From Arcobacter lacus (GTDB lineage: Bacteria > Campylobacterota > Campylobacteria > Campylobacterales > Arcobacteraceae): a DNA stretch of 64,000 nucleotides. Shown one piece after another: positions 11,842-20,073 of this stretch. The number at the start of each line of letters is the position of its first letter. The stretch's first letter is position 1. Location: contig NZ_MUXF01000016.1 in assembly GCF_003063295.1 (NCBI RefSeq), forward strand, positions 31,273 to 95,272, read 5' to 3'. The position numbers were made by a program, and so were the translations under genes. Below the pieces are notes generated by a model. That model made no database searches. It saw nothing but the letters and a program-made list of their open reading frames with translations, and had not been told where the DNA came from.

Positions 11842-13414
11842 CTTCTATTCCTAATAATTTTAATCCTACATTTATACTTAAAGCAGCAATGCTTAAAACT
11901 TTTAAGTAAAGGTTTTGTTCATCACTTCCTATAATTTTATGTTCATTATAAAATTTATGAATAGATGAAGCTAAATTATATAGATATTCAGTAATTTTTT
12001 GCATATCTCTTTTTGAAAAAGCTTCAGATAAGATTGATTCTAAAAGTAAAGATTCATAAACTAAGTTTAAGCCATCTTGATTAAGTTTTTCAAAACTAAT
12101 ATCTTTTATATCATCAAAATTTACTCCAGCTTTTACAAAAACTTGATTTATTCTAGCATGAGCATAATTTATATAAAAAATTGGATTAGAGGAATCTTGA
12201 TTTTTAAGTGTATCGATATCAAATTCTAAGTGTGTATCACTTTTTTTTGTCAAGAAAATAAATCTTAAAGCATCACTTCCAATTTCTTCTGTTATTTCTG
12301 ACATCAAAATAACATTTCCTTTTCTTTTACTCATTTTATATGGTTCGCCACCTTTTAAAAGTTGAACCATTTGTGATAAAAGAACTTCTAATTTTGAAGA
12401 ATCATTTCCTAAAAATTCAATAGCAGCTTTTACTCTTGTGATATATCCATGGTGATCTGCACCCCAAATGTTTATATATCTATCAAAATTTCTATCATAT
12501 TTATTTTTATGATATATTATATCTCCAGCTAGATATGTTGGAATTCCATTGTCTCTTACAACAACTCTATCACTATCATCACCATATTGTGTTGATTTTA
12601 AGTAAGTTTTATCATCTTTATCATAAAGAGAACCATTTTCTTCTAAAACTCTTTTTGTTTCATCCCAAGAAGAGTATAAAGATTTTTCTGAAACAAAATT
12701 ATCAAACTCTATTCCTAAATCTTTTAAATCCTTAACTATAAGATTCATAACAAAATCTTTTCCAAAAAGTGCTATATTTTTGAAATTATTTTCATCATAA
12801 ATATAATCTTTTCCATATTTTTCTATTACTAAATTAGCAATATCTATTAAATAATCGCCTCTATAATAAACTTCAGGATAAGTTATATCTTCACCATAAA
12901 TAAAATCTCTTGCCGCAAGATTTACAGAAAGTCCTAATAAATCCATTTGTGAACCAGCATCATTTATATAATATTCTGTTGTTATGTCATAGCCTAAATG
13001 TTTACCAACACGAGCTAGTGAGTCTCCAAAAATTGCACCTCTTGCATGTCCTATATGGAGTGGTCCAGTTGGATTTGCTGAAACATATTCAAGTAAAACT
13101 TTTTCACTTTTTTTATTTTGTTTAGCAAAATTCTTTTTATCTGAAAGTGAAATATCAACTAAAGATTGTAAAAATGAAGCAGATAATTTAAAATTGATAA
13201 ATCCATTTACCGCCTCAACTTTTTCAAAAATTGTAGGATTTTGAAGTTGTCCAATTAAGTCCTGTGCAATAAGCATAGGAGATTTTTTTAACTCTTTTGC
13301 AAGTGAAAAAGCAACAGGAGTTGCATAATGACCTAAAGATACATCTTTAGGTTTTTCTAAAACAATATTTGTTTCTAATACTTTTTCTATAAATTCTTTT
13401 ACTAAATTTTGCAA
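11825..13414 (-). CDS. argS: Arginyl-tRNA synthetase
   Basis: Class I aminoacyl-tRNA synthetase that charges tRNA-Arg. The HIGH motif appears in NPTGPLHIGHARGA, and a KMSK motif appears as YKMSKRKGN. The C-terminal DALR anticodon-binding domain is present (INYAHARINQVF). Length 529. It follows two tandem tatA genes with a 9-base gap; the tatA-argS order is also known in Campylobacter jejuni. The gene is terminated by a shared hairpin with the convergent rsfS. Confidence 0.96.
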   Translation of the reverse strand: MQNLVKEFIEKVLETNIVLEKPKDVSLGHYATPVAFSLAKELKKSPMLIAQDLIGQLQNPTIFEKVEAVNGFINFKLSASFLQSLVDISLSDKKNFAKQNKKSEKVLLEYVSANPTGPLHIGHARGAIFGDSLARVGKHLGYDITTEYYINDAGSQMDLLGLSVNLAARDFIYGEDITYPEVYYRGDYLIDIANLVIEKYGKDYIYDENNFKNIALFGKDFVMNLIVKDLKDLGIEFDNFVSEKSLYSSWDETKRVLEENGSLYDKDDKTYLKSTQYGDDSDRVVVRDNGIPTYLAGDIIYHKNKYDRNFDRYINIWGADHHGYITRVKAAIEFLGNDSSKLEVLLSQMVQLLKGGEPYKMSKRKGNVILMSEITEEIGSDALRFIFLTKKSDTHLEFDIDTLKNQDSSNPIFYINYAHARINQVFVKAGVNFDDIKDISFEKLNQDGLNLVYESLLLESILSEAFSKRDMQKITEYLYNLASSIHKFYNEHKIIGSDEQNLYLKVLSIAALSINVGLKLLGIEAKEIM

Positions 13415-13423
13415 TGTTTTCTC

Positions 13424-13657
13424 TTATGATTGTTTTGTTTGTGTAGATTCAGATGATTTTGTTGTTTGTTCTTTTTTTTCTATCTCATCGACTTTCTTTG
13501 CATCAGCAATTTCTTCTTCATCTTCTTTCATGGCTTTTTTAAAATTCTTAATTCCAGATCCTAAGCCTTTAGCAAGTTCAGGGATTTTTTTACCACCAAA
13601 TAAGATTAAAACAATTAAAACAATTATTAATAATTCCATACCGCTAGGCATACTCAT
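13424..13657 (-). CDS. tatA: TatA/E family twin-arginine translocase subunit (copy 1)
   Basis: Single-pass membrane protein of the twin-arginine translocation pore. A hydrophobic helix ([14 protein letters not shown], about residues 9-22) is followed by the hallmark hinge and amphipathic helix [17 protein letters not shown] and a charged, disordered tail. Length 77. It lies 20 bases after a near-identical paralogue at 13678-13902; the two share almost all of the first 42 residues. The Rieske protein at 61.8 kb carries an RRDF twin-arginine-like N-terminus and is a plausible client. TatB would normally have a different N-terminal sequence, so TatA/E is preferred. Confidence 0.92.
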   Translation of the reverse strand: MSMPSGMELLIIVLIVLILFGGKKIPELAKGLGSGIKNFKKAMKEDEEEIADAKKVDEIEKKEQTTKSSESTQTKQS

Positions 13658-13677
13658 AATTAATCCTTTTTAGTATC

Positions 13678-13902
13678 TTATGACTGTTTTGTTTCTGTTT
13701 TAGAAGATGATTCACTTTTTTTTTCATCAGCTTCAACTTTTTTTATATCAGCAGTTTCTTCATCATCTTCTCTTACAGCTTTTTTGAAGTTTTTAATTCC
13801 AGAACCTAAGCCTTTAGCAAGTTCAGGGATTTTTTTACCACCAAATAATATTAAAATAATTAATACAATTACTAATAATTGCATACCGCTTGGCATATGC
13901 AT
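13678..13902 (-). CDS. tatA: TatA/E family twin-arginine translocase subunit (copy 2)
   Basis: Second TatA-like protein, 74 residues, directly upstream of copy 1 in the same direction. N-terminal [21 protein letters not shown] helix, then the identical [20 protein letters not shown] segment, then a divergent acidic tail ending ETKQS. The DNA of the two copies is also very similar over the helix-hinge part, which points to a tandem duplication with possible gene conversion. Preceded by AAAGGA seven to eight bases from the ATG. Confidence 0.92.
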   Translation of the reverse strand: MHMPSGMQLLVIVLIILILFGGKKIPELAKGLGSGIKNFKKAVREDDEETADIKKVEADEKKSESSSKTETKQS

Positions 13903-13968
13903 TGTTTATCCTTTTTTTGATATTCCAAATATTATAACTATAAAATGCTTAAATATTTTTCTTTTAAA

Positions 13969-14376
13969 TTATTTTAAAAAAAATTGAATTAACTTATATC
14001 CACTACCTGCAGCAACGATTGTTCCGATTAAATTTAATGAAATATTCAATATCGCAAGATAAAGTGATGTTCCAAACAATAAATAAGTCTCAATTGCAAA
14101 AGTAGAATAGGTAGTCAACGCACCTAAAAAACCTGTTGTTAAAAAAGCTTTTATATTTGTTGAAATAGTGTAATGAGAAAAATAAGCAAAAAGTATTCCA
14201 ATAACAAATGAACCAATAAGATTTACTAATAAAATTCCTAAAGGAAATTCTATTGAAAAATATCTATTTGTAAAATGAACAGAATAAGCTCTTACTATTG
14301 CACCTAGAAATCCTCCTAGTCCAATCGCTAAAACTGTCTGCCAACTAAGAGACATACTTTCTATACTCTTCTTCAA
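13969..14376 (-). CDS. crcB: Fluoride exporter CrcB/Fluc
   Basis: Small integral membrane protein (135 residues, four helices) of the Fluc fluoride-channel family; two copies form an antiparallel dimer that lets toxic fluoride out. Signature GGFLGAIVRAY sits in helix 1 and GFLGALTTYSTFAIE in helix 3. Only one gene is present, so a homodimer of dual topology is expected. The start overlaps the 3' end of the acyltransferase gene by 32 bases if the first ATG is used; the internal ATG at 14355, preceded by AGAAAG, is a realistic alternative. No fluoride riboswitch can precede it because the upstream DNA is coding. Confidence 0.9.
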   Translation of the reverse strand: MKKSIESMSLSWQTVLAIGLGGFLGAIVRAYSVHFTNRYFSIEFPLGILLVNLIGSFVIGILFAYFSHYTISTNIKAFLTTGFLGALTTYSTFAIETYLLFGTSLYLAILNISLNLIGTIVAAGSGYKLIQFFLK

Positions 14377-15031
14377 ATCGTTTTTTCATTAAAACTTCAG
14401 TATCTTCATACCAAGATGTATCTTTTGAAGCTTGTACTGGTTCAAGATATACAACTTTTACAATTCCTGGCGCTGCTTCAGCTTTTTGTGAATTTACAAT
14501 ATTTCTTGTATTAAACATAACTACTGGCTGAACCCTTAGATTATATTTATTTGCAACCATTTTTGCACCAGGCTTAAATTCTCCTATGAAAGTTCCATCG
14601 CTTCTTGTACCCTCTGGAAACATAGCTATTGGTCTTCCTTTTTCTAATCTATCTTTTGTTTCACTTAATAGATGAATAAGTCCAGCTTTATTTTCCCTAT
14701 CAATACTTATCATTCTTGGTGCTTTTATTATATGACCGAAGAAAAATAAATCAGTTATCTCTTTTTTTGCAACCCAAGCAATATCCCTTGAATGAATATA
14801 TTCCATTACGATAATATCGAGTAAAGATTGATGATTAATTATTATCATATCACAAGATTCGTCTAGTTTTCCTTCTGTTTCAAGAGTTATTCCCAAAACA
14901 AACATTTGGAAATTCATCCATATTTTTATAACTTTATGTGTATGATTTCTGAAAATATACATAAACATAACAGTAATAGCAACAGTAATTGAAAACTGTA
15001 TAAATAAAACTATTCCTCTAATTCGTTTCAA
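14345..15031 (-). CDS. plsC: 1-acyl-sn-glycerol-3-phosphate acyltransferase (PlsC-like)
   Basis: Membrane-associated acyltransferase expected to acylate lysophosphatidic acid to phosphatidic acid. N-terminal hydrophobic segment at about 8-27. The catalytic H-x4-D box is H67-D72 in NHQSLLD, and the substrate motif FPEGTRS is at 138-144. Length 228 is usual. It overlaps the upstream SH3-like membrane protein gene by 14 bases and the downstream crcB gene. Other members of the superfamily act on other lysolipids, so the acceptor is inferred. Confidence 0.88.
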   Translation of the reverse strand: MKRIRGIVLFIQFSITVAITVMFMYIFRNHTHKVIKIWMNFQMFVLGITLETEGKLDESCDMIIINHQSLLDIIVMEYIHSRDIAWVAKKEITDLFFFGHIIKAPRMISIDRENKAGLIHLLSETKDRLEKGRPIAMFPEGTRSDGTFIGEFKPGAKMVANKYNLRVQPVVMFNTRNIVNSQKAEAAPGIVKVVYLEPVQASKDTSWYEDTEVLMKKRFEEEYRKYVS

Positions 15032-16088
15032 AACTCTCTTCCTTTATCCAACCTATAAATCCATTATTTATACCTAAAACTTTAATAAAACCATTTTTTG
15101 TTTGTAAAACTTCAACTTTTTCTTCTTTATCTACTTTAAAGAAAATCGTTGAATTTTTTGTAGGTAAAATATATACAAACGAATCAGGTTTTACAATTCC
15201 TGTACTATTTGGTAAGTTATATAATATAGCAGTAATTAATGAAATAATAGTTAAAAATAGTATTATTTTATATCTTTTCCAAATAAAAATTAGCAATAAA
15301 ATAACAAAAACAACTATTGCAGCTATTTTTTTATACTTTTCAAAAGTTGAATCATTAGGATTTAAATCAGTTTGTGTACTTACTAATTCATTTTGTAGAA
15401 TCAATGGTATTTTTACATCTTTAAAGCTATTTGTTTTTGTATTATAGTATGTAAAAATTAGATTCTTTTGGTATATTGGAGTTACAAAGTAGTAAACTAA
15501 ATTTTGAATATCTTCCCATTCTTTTAAATTTGATAAACCTTGCTCTTCTACATTTTTTAGTTTGAAATCTTCTAAATTAGAGTTAATTGCATCGATATCA
15601 ATTATTGTGAGAGCAGATGTATTATTATATTGCTTTGTTTTGTATGCTTTTAATATTATATTATCAGCAATAATATTAGAGTATCTTTCATCACTTTTGC
15701 CAATCTCTGAATATCTAACTAAACTTGGACTAAGTTCTGATGAATCAACTAAAAGATTGTTATTCCACAAATTTACTTCAATATTTGGTAATTTAAAATT
15801 ACCACTTTTTACTTTAAAAAAGTAACTATTTTCATAAGTGTCATTTGAAATCTTTTTCCAAGAATTATTTTCATTTAGTAATTCTATATTTGAAGAATCT
15901 GAAAAAGTTGTAGTTAAATTTGTAAAATTATCTGTAGTAATAAGTGCTTTTACTGTAACTTCAAATCTTTGATTTTTATAAACATTATCAGGGATTTCTT
16001 TGTAAGAAAGATATAGATTTTTTGCAGCATAAAGATTTAGTGATAAAAAGATGTTGATTAAGATTAGTAGAAAAATATTTTTTTTCAT
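15018..16088 (-). CDS. Uncharacterised membrane protein with C-terminal SH3-like domain
   Basis: I do not recognise a named family. 356 residues: signal peptide at about 1-21 (cleavage after LYA), then a beta-rich extracytoplasmic region to about 245 resembling BatD-type or immunoglobulin-like modules, two closely spaced hydrophobic helices at about 255-292 (IAAIVVFVILLLIFIW and IILFLTIISLITAILY), and a C-terminal ~55-residue stretch with the pattern of a bacterial SH3 domain (VYILPTKNS ... GWIKEESF). It lies 28 bases after purQ and overlaps plsC by 14, so it is co-transcribed in a long minus-strand chain. A cell-envelope role is likely; no function can be assigned. Confidence 0.7.
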   Translation of the reverse strand: MKKNIFLLILINIFLSLNLYAAKNLYLSYKEIPDNVYKNQRFEVTVKALITTDNFTNLTTTFSDSSNIELLNENNSWKKISNDTYENSYFFKVKSGNFKLPNIEVNLWNNNLLVDSSELSPSLVRYSEIGKSDERYSNIIADNIILKAYKTKQYNNTSALTIIDIDAINSNLEDFKLKNVEEQGLSNLKEWEDIQNLVYYFVTPIYQKNLIFTYYNTKTNSFKDVKIPLILQNELVSTQTDLNPNDSTFEKYKKIAAIVVFVILLLIFIWKRYKIILFLTIISLITAILYNLPNSTGIVKPDSFVYILPTKNSTIFFKVDKEEKVEVLQTKNGFIKVLGINNGFIGWIKEESFETN

Positions 16089-16116
16089 TTCTTTTTTTAC
16101 AATAAAGAAAAATTCT

Positions 16117-16788
16117 TTATTGTAAAAAACCTTTCAGCATATTTACACCATCAATTGAACCTAAAATATCTTCGATAGCTCTTTCTGGGTGTGGCATTAA
16201 ACCAAATACATTTTTATCTTTATTACAAATTCCTGCGATATTAGAAACAGAACCATTCATATTCACTACATTACCATTTTTATCACAATATTTTAAAAGA
16301 ATTTGATTATTATCTTCTAACTCTTTTAATCCCTTTTCATCAATATAATAATTCCCATCATGGTGAGCAACAGGAATATTTAAAATATCGTCTTTTTTTG
16401 TTAAAGCTAAGAATTTATTATCATTATTTATAACTTTTATTGTATGAAATTTTGAAATAAAATGTAAAGAGTCATTTCTTTTCATAGCACCAGGTAATAA
16501 ACCAGCTTCTAATAATATTTGAAATCCATTACAAATTCCTAAAACTTTTCCACCTTTTGCAGCATATTCTTTAACAGATTCCATAACATTTGCAAATCTT
16601 GCAATTGCTCCACTTCTTAAATAATCTCCATAAGAAAAACCACCAGGAATTACAACTAAGTCAGTGTCTGAAGGAATTTTATCATCTTTGTGCCATATGA
16701 TTTCTACATCACATCCTAATTTTTCAAAAGCATATTTTGTATCATATTCACAGTTTGTTCCAGGAAATTGTAATACTGAAATTTTCAT
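16117..16788 (-). CDS. purQ: Phosphoribosylformylglycinamidine synthase, glutaminase subunit
   Basis: Supplies ammonia from glutamine for FGAM synthesis in purine biosynthesis. Class I amidotransferase: catalytic C86 in GICNGFQ and the H200/E202 pair in MPHPERA. The N-terminus VLQFPGTNCEYD is characteristic of PurQ. Length 223. It works with PurS (immediately upstream, one base apart) and the large synthase PurL, which is not in this window. Confidence 0.96.
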   Translation of the reverse strand: MKISVLQFPGTNCEYDTKYAFEKLGCDVEIIWHKDDKIPSDTDLVVIPGGFSYGDYLRSGAIARFANVMESVKEYAAKGGKVLGICNGFQILLEAGLLPGAMKRNDSLHFISKFHTIKVINNDNKFLALTKKDDILNIPVAHHDGNYYIDEKGLKELEDNNQILLKYCDKNGNVVNMNGSVSNIAGICNKDKNVFGLMPHPERAIEDILGSIDGVNMLKGFLQ

Positions 16789-16789
16789 A

Positions 16790-17035
16790 TTAACCTACTA
16801 TTTCTATATTGTAATCTTCAATAACTGTATTTGCCAAAAGTTTTTCACACATTTTTTTTACTTCAACTTCTGCATCTTGTTTGTTTGAAGAATTTAATTC
16901 AATAATAATTTGTTTACCAATTCTAACATTTTTAACTATATCTTTAAAACCTAAAGTATCTAAAGCATGATGAGTTGCTTTCCCTTGATCATCAAGTACA
17001 CCTTGTTTTAATCCTACATTTACAATTGCTTTCAT
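16790..17035 (-). CDS. purS: Phosphoribosylformylglycinamidine synthase subunit PurS
   Basis: 81-residue PurS that bridges PurQ and the small-type PurL into the FGAM synthase complex. Features: KAIVNVGLKQGVLDDQGKAT at the N-terminus and the LGFKDIVKNVRIGKQI segment. Its presence indicates a three-subunit PurLQS complex rather than the single-chain enzyme of Escherichia coli. Stop and the purQ start are one base apart. It follows purC by 56 bases. Confidence 0.94.
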   Translation of the reverse strand: MKAIVNVGLKQGVLDDQGKATHHALDTLGFKDIVKNVRIGKQIIIELNSSNKQDAEVEVKKMCEKLLANTVIEDYNIEIVG

Positions 17036-17091
17036 TTATCACCTTACATTTAATATTTTTGGGATTATATCTAAAACTACTTTATAGCAGT

Positions 17092-18045
17092 TTATTTACT
17101 TAATCTATTTAATATAGTGCTATAACCATCTAATATTTTATTTTTTATGCTATCTGGTACAATAACTTCTAATTTTTCACCAGCTTTTAAATCTTTAGCT
17201 TTTTCTTTCCAATTTTCTGATTTTCCAAAATCTCTTAAAATTTGTTTATCCATAGAGATATAGTTTCCTGCATCAAAATCTTCTTTTGAAATAAATCTAG
17301 AACTTTCAGGAGTTAAAACTTCATCTCCTAAAACCCATTCACCTTTTGAGTTCACAAAAACTTCAAGTTTTGTATCAACTACAATAATTCCATTCTCTTG
17401 CGCAAATTTAGTAAAATCTTTAAATAATTTTTCTAAACTAGAAACAATCTCTGGGAAAGTTTCTCTTACTTTTTGAGAATTTAAAGGAATATCTTTTACA
17501 CCTTTTGTTGTAGGAGTAAATAATGGTGTTTCAAATTTTGACCACTCTTTTAAATCAGAAGAAAGATTTAATCCATAAGGATCTTGTCCTTTTTGTGTTG
17601 CTTCAAATAAAGAACCAGTTAAATAATTTCTAAAAATTAATTCAAATTGAACTACTTCACCATCAATTTGTGCTTCTAATGGTTTACACAATTCCATCAT
17701 TTGGCATCTTGGTGCGATACTTAATGATGAATCAACATTTTCAGATAAAATTGCAGTTCTAATTCCAGCTTTTTTTGCAAAATCCGCTCCAAAATTTGAA
17801 ATCGCAGTTTGAGAAACACCTTTTCCTTTTATTTCTAAATTTAATGGAATATCAAATACAGAACATCTATCACTTCTTACAAGTAAAACTTTAGCTTCTT
17901 CACCTGGACAGCTATATAAATCCGCATTCTTCCCTATGTAAAAAAGGTTGTAACCTAAATTTTCTAATTCTGAAATACCTTTTAAAGTTGTAGTTTTCTT
18001 TGTTTTTGGCCAAAGATTAAGTTCTATAATTTTTTCTATTTTCAT
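17092..18045 (-). CDS. purC: Phosphoribosylaminoimidazole-succinocarboxamide synthase
   Basis: SAICAR synthetase: joins CAIR and aspartate in purine synthesis. Conserved parts include LLVRSDRCSVFD, the aspartate/CAIR-binding region FRNYLTGSL, VDTKLEVF and LTPESSRF. At 317 residues it is the long (~300) form, whereas Campylobacter and many other bacteria have a short form near 236 residues. It lies 11 bases after the ctp protease gene and before purS-purQ, so the three purine genes form a cluster. purF is at 39.7 kb. Confidence 0.92.
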   Translation of the reverse strand: MKIEKIIELNLWPKTKKTTTLKGISELENLGYNLFYIGKNADLYSCPGEEAKVLLVRSDRCSVFDIPLNLEIKGKGVSQTAISNFGADFAKKAGIRTAILSENVDSSLSIAPRCQMMELCKPLEAQIDGEVVQFELIFRNYLTGSLFEATQKGQDPYGLNLSSDLKEWSKFETPLFTPTTKGVKDIPLNSQKVRETFPEIVSSLEKLFKDFTKFAQENGIIVVDTKLEVFVNSKGEWVLGDEVLTPESSRFISKEDFDAGNYISMDKQILRDFGKSENWKEKAKDLKAGEKLEVIVPDSIKNKILDGYSTILNRLSK

Positions 18046-18056
18046 TCTTTCTCCAG

Positions 18057-19367
18057 TTATTTATTCATAATTACTAAACTTTTTAAAATCGCTAATGAAG
18101 TATTTAATTGATTGTCTTCTAATAAATCATCTTTCGAAATTGTTTTTTTAGTTTCATCTTTTATTGCTTTTTCTTCTTTTTTTATAGCATCTTTAGTTTC
18201 ATCAACTTTTTGAAGTTCTCCTTCAAGATGTTTTTTCAAATCTGCTTCTTTTATTTTAAATGAATTATCATCATTTTGTGTAACTTTTCCTGCATATGCT
18301 GTTACATCAGGAGTTACTCCTTCAGCTTGAATAGTTCTTCCACTTGGTAAATAATATTTTGCAATAGTCAATTTAATATTTTCTGTTTTACTTTCATTTA
18401 TTGGAAGAACAGCTTGAACTGAACCTTTACCAAATGTTTTTTCACCTACAATAACTGCTCGTTTGTGGTCTTGTAAAGAACCACTAACAATTTCTGAAGC
18501 TGAAGCTGAACCTTCATTTACCAATACAACTAAAGGTAGCTTTGTTTTTGTTCCAGAAGTTGTAGCTTCAAATTTTTCTTCATCTTCAGCACTTCTTCCT
18601 TTTTGAGAAACAATTACACCTTTATCAACAAATAAATTTACAACACCAATTGCTTGATTTAATAAACCACCTGGATTATTTCTTAGGTCTAAAATAAGTC
18701 CTTTTACATTTTTATTCTCTTTGATGATTTTTTCTAAGTCATTTGTAACTTTTTCATCAAAACTAGCAATTCTAAGATAAAGTAAATTTTCATTTTCTAT
18801 TTTTTTAGCAAAAACTGATTGGATTTTTATAATATCTCTTTGCATTTTAAATTCTAATGGTTTTAGTTCACCTTTTCTTACAACAGCAATTGTTATGTTA
18901 GTTTTAGGTTCACCTCTCATTAAAGTTACTGCTTCATCTAAAGTCATACCAATAGTTGATGTTTCATTGATTTTTAAAATAATATCACCAGATTTAATAC
19001 CAGCTTTAAATGCAGGAGTATCATCTATTGGAGAAATTACAGTTAAAGCACCATCTCTCATTCCAACAGTAATACCAAGTCCTCCAAACTCACCTTGAGT
19101 TTGAATACTCATCTCTTTTGAAGCTTTTTTATCAAGATAGCTTGAATGTGCATCAAGTTCTTGCATTAAGCCTTTTAAAGTTTTATCAACAATTTCTTGT
19201 AGTTTTATATCATCAACATAATATTTTTCAACAGTTCCTATAACTTTCGTCAATTTTGATAACGATTCAAATCTCGTTTGTTCAGTTTCTTCTACTTTTT
19301 CTTTTGCAAAAAGTGAGTGAGATAGAACTAATGCTACAGTTGTAGTTACTAGAAATAATTTATTCAT
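18057..19367 (-). CDS. ctp: C-terminal processing peptidase (S41 family, PDZ)
   Basis: Periplasmic serine protease with Ser-Lys dyad, acting on C-termini of envelope proteins. Signal peptide at about 1-21 (cleavage after SLFA). Domains: N-terminal helical part, PDZ domain about 92-170 (GGLGITVGMRDGALTV ... GDIILKIN), catalytic core about 195-350 with S289 in NEGSASASEIV and K314 in TFGKGSVQ, then a charged Lys/Glu-rich tail. Length 436. It starts the minus-strand chain leading to purC. A TATAAT-type -10 (minus strand, 19400-19405) precedes it. The chromosomal neighbour across the divergent region is a YfgM-BamB-like pair, also envelope related. Confidence 0.92.
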   Translation of the reverse strand: MNKLFLVTTTVALVLSHSLFAKEKVEETEQTRFESLSKLTKVIGTVEKYYVDDIKLQEIVDKTLKGLMQELDAHSSYLDKKASKEMSIQTQGEFGGLGITVGMRDGALTVISPIDDTPAFKAGIKSGDIILKINETSTIGMTLDEAVTLMRGEPKTNITIAVVRKGELKPLEFKMQRDIIKIQSVFAKKIENENLLYLRIASFDEKVTNDLEKIIKENKNVKGLILDLRNNPGGLLNQAIGVVNLFVDKGVIVSQKGRSAEDEEKFEATTSGTKTKLPLVVLVNEGSASASEIVSGSLQDHKRAVIVGEKTFGKGSVQAVLPINESKTENIKLTIAKYYLPSGRTIQAEGVTPDVTAYAGKVTQNDDNSFKIKEADLKKHLEGELQKVDETKDAIKKEEKAIKDETKKTISKDDLLEDNQLNTSLAILKSLVIMNK

Positions 19368-19399
19368 TTTTTTATAGCCTTTAAAATTTATAGGGAAAT

Positions 19400-19405
19400 A
19401 TTATA
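19400..19405 (-). promoter_or_regulatory. -10 element for ctp
   Basis: On the minus strand this reads TATAAT preceded by TTTG, about 33 bases before the ctp ATG. Confidence 0.5.
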
Positions 19406-19484
19406 CAAAAAAGTTCATAAAAGAAAGTAAGATTTTATCAAAAATTTTGTACCATATCAATTAGTTTAAAAAAAGGTTTTTAAA

Positions 19485-20063
19485 ATGAGTTTAAAAGAAG
19501 ATGTTGGTTATATCAAAAATGAGTTGAGTAGCGAAGAAAAATTTATTGAAAATTTTGTAAAAGGCGAAAGATTTTTTAAAAAATATAAAACATTAATTAT
19601 TGCAGCTGTAGTTATTTTAATTATTGGTTTAATTGGTTTTACAGTTAAAAAAAGTATTGATAATTCAAATAAACATGATGCAAATATTGCTTTAAGTCAA
19701 TTTTTAGAAAATGGTGATGAAAAAGCACTTGAAACACTAAAAAATAAAAGTGAAAAACTTTACGAAATAGCATTATTTCTACAAGCTAAAAAAGACAATA
19801 AGGTAGCTTCAATAGAACTTCCTATGTTAAAAGAATTAGTAAAGTTTCAAACAGCAACAGCTTCAAATAATATCGAAGAATTAAACTCTTTAACAATGCA
19901 AAGTGATTTTCTATTAAAAGAGTTTGCTTTATTTAATAAGGCTTTAGTTTTGGTAAATGAAGGAAAATATGAAGAGGCAAAAAAAGAGCTAAGTCAAATC
20001 TCTCAAACTTCAAAAGCCTATGAGTTAGCAACTTTATTAAACCACTATTTATTAACAAAATAA
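19485..20063 (+). CDS. YfgM-like membrane-anchored TPR protein
   Basis: 192 residues: a short cytoplasmic N-terminus, one membrane helix at about 37-55 (LIIAAVVILIIGLIGF), then an all-helical extracytoplasmic region with TPR-like helix pairs (ALVLVNEGKYEEAKKELSQI). This is the layout of the YfgM/Tetratricopeptide_7-type ancillary SecYEG-chaperone proteins. The next gene, 10 bases on, encodes a BamB-like lipoprotein; yfgM and bamB are also adjacent in Escherichia coli, which supports the call. Sequence similarity to YfgM is not strong by eye, so the name is an inference from architecture and neighbour. Confidence 0.65.
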   Translation: MSLKEDVGYIKNELSSEEKFIENFVKGERFFKKYKTLIIAAVVILIIGLIGFTVKKSIDNSNKHDANIALSQFLENGDEKALETLKNKSEKLYEIALFLQAKKDNKVASIELPMLKELVKFQTATASNNIEELNSLTMQSDFLLKEFALFNKALVLVNEGKYEEAKKELSQISQTSKAYELATLLNHYLLTK

Positions 20064-20073
20064 GGAAAAAAAT

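Noticed and set aside
14355-14420. Fluoride riboswitch before crcB
   Set aside because: The DNA upstream is the coding 3' end of plsC and shows no riboswitch core.
15562-15825. 87-codon plus-strand frame opposite the SH3-like membrane protein gene
   Set aside because: Antisense shadow in AT-rich coding DNA; no motif.
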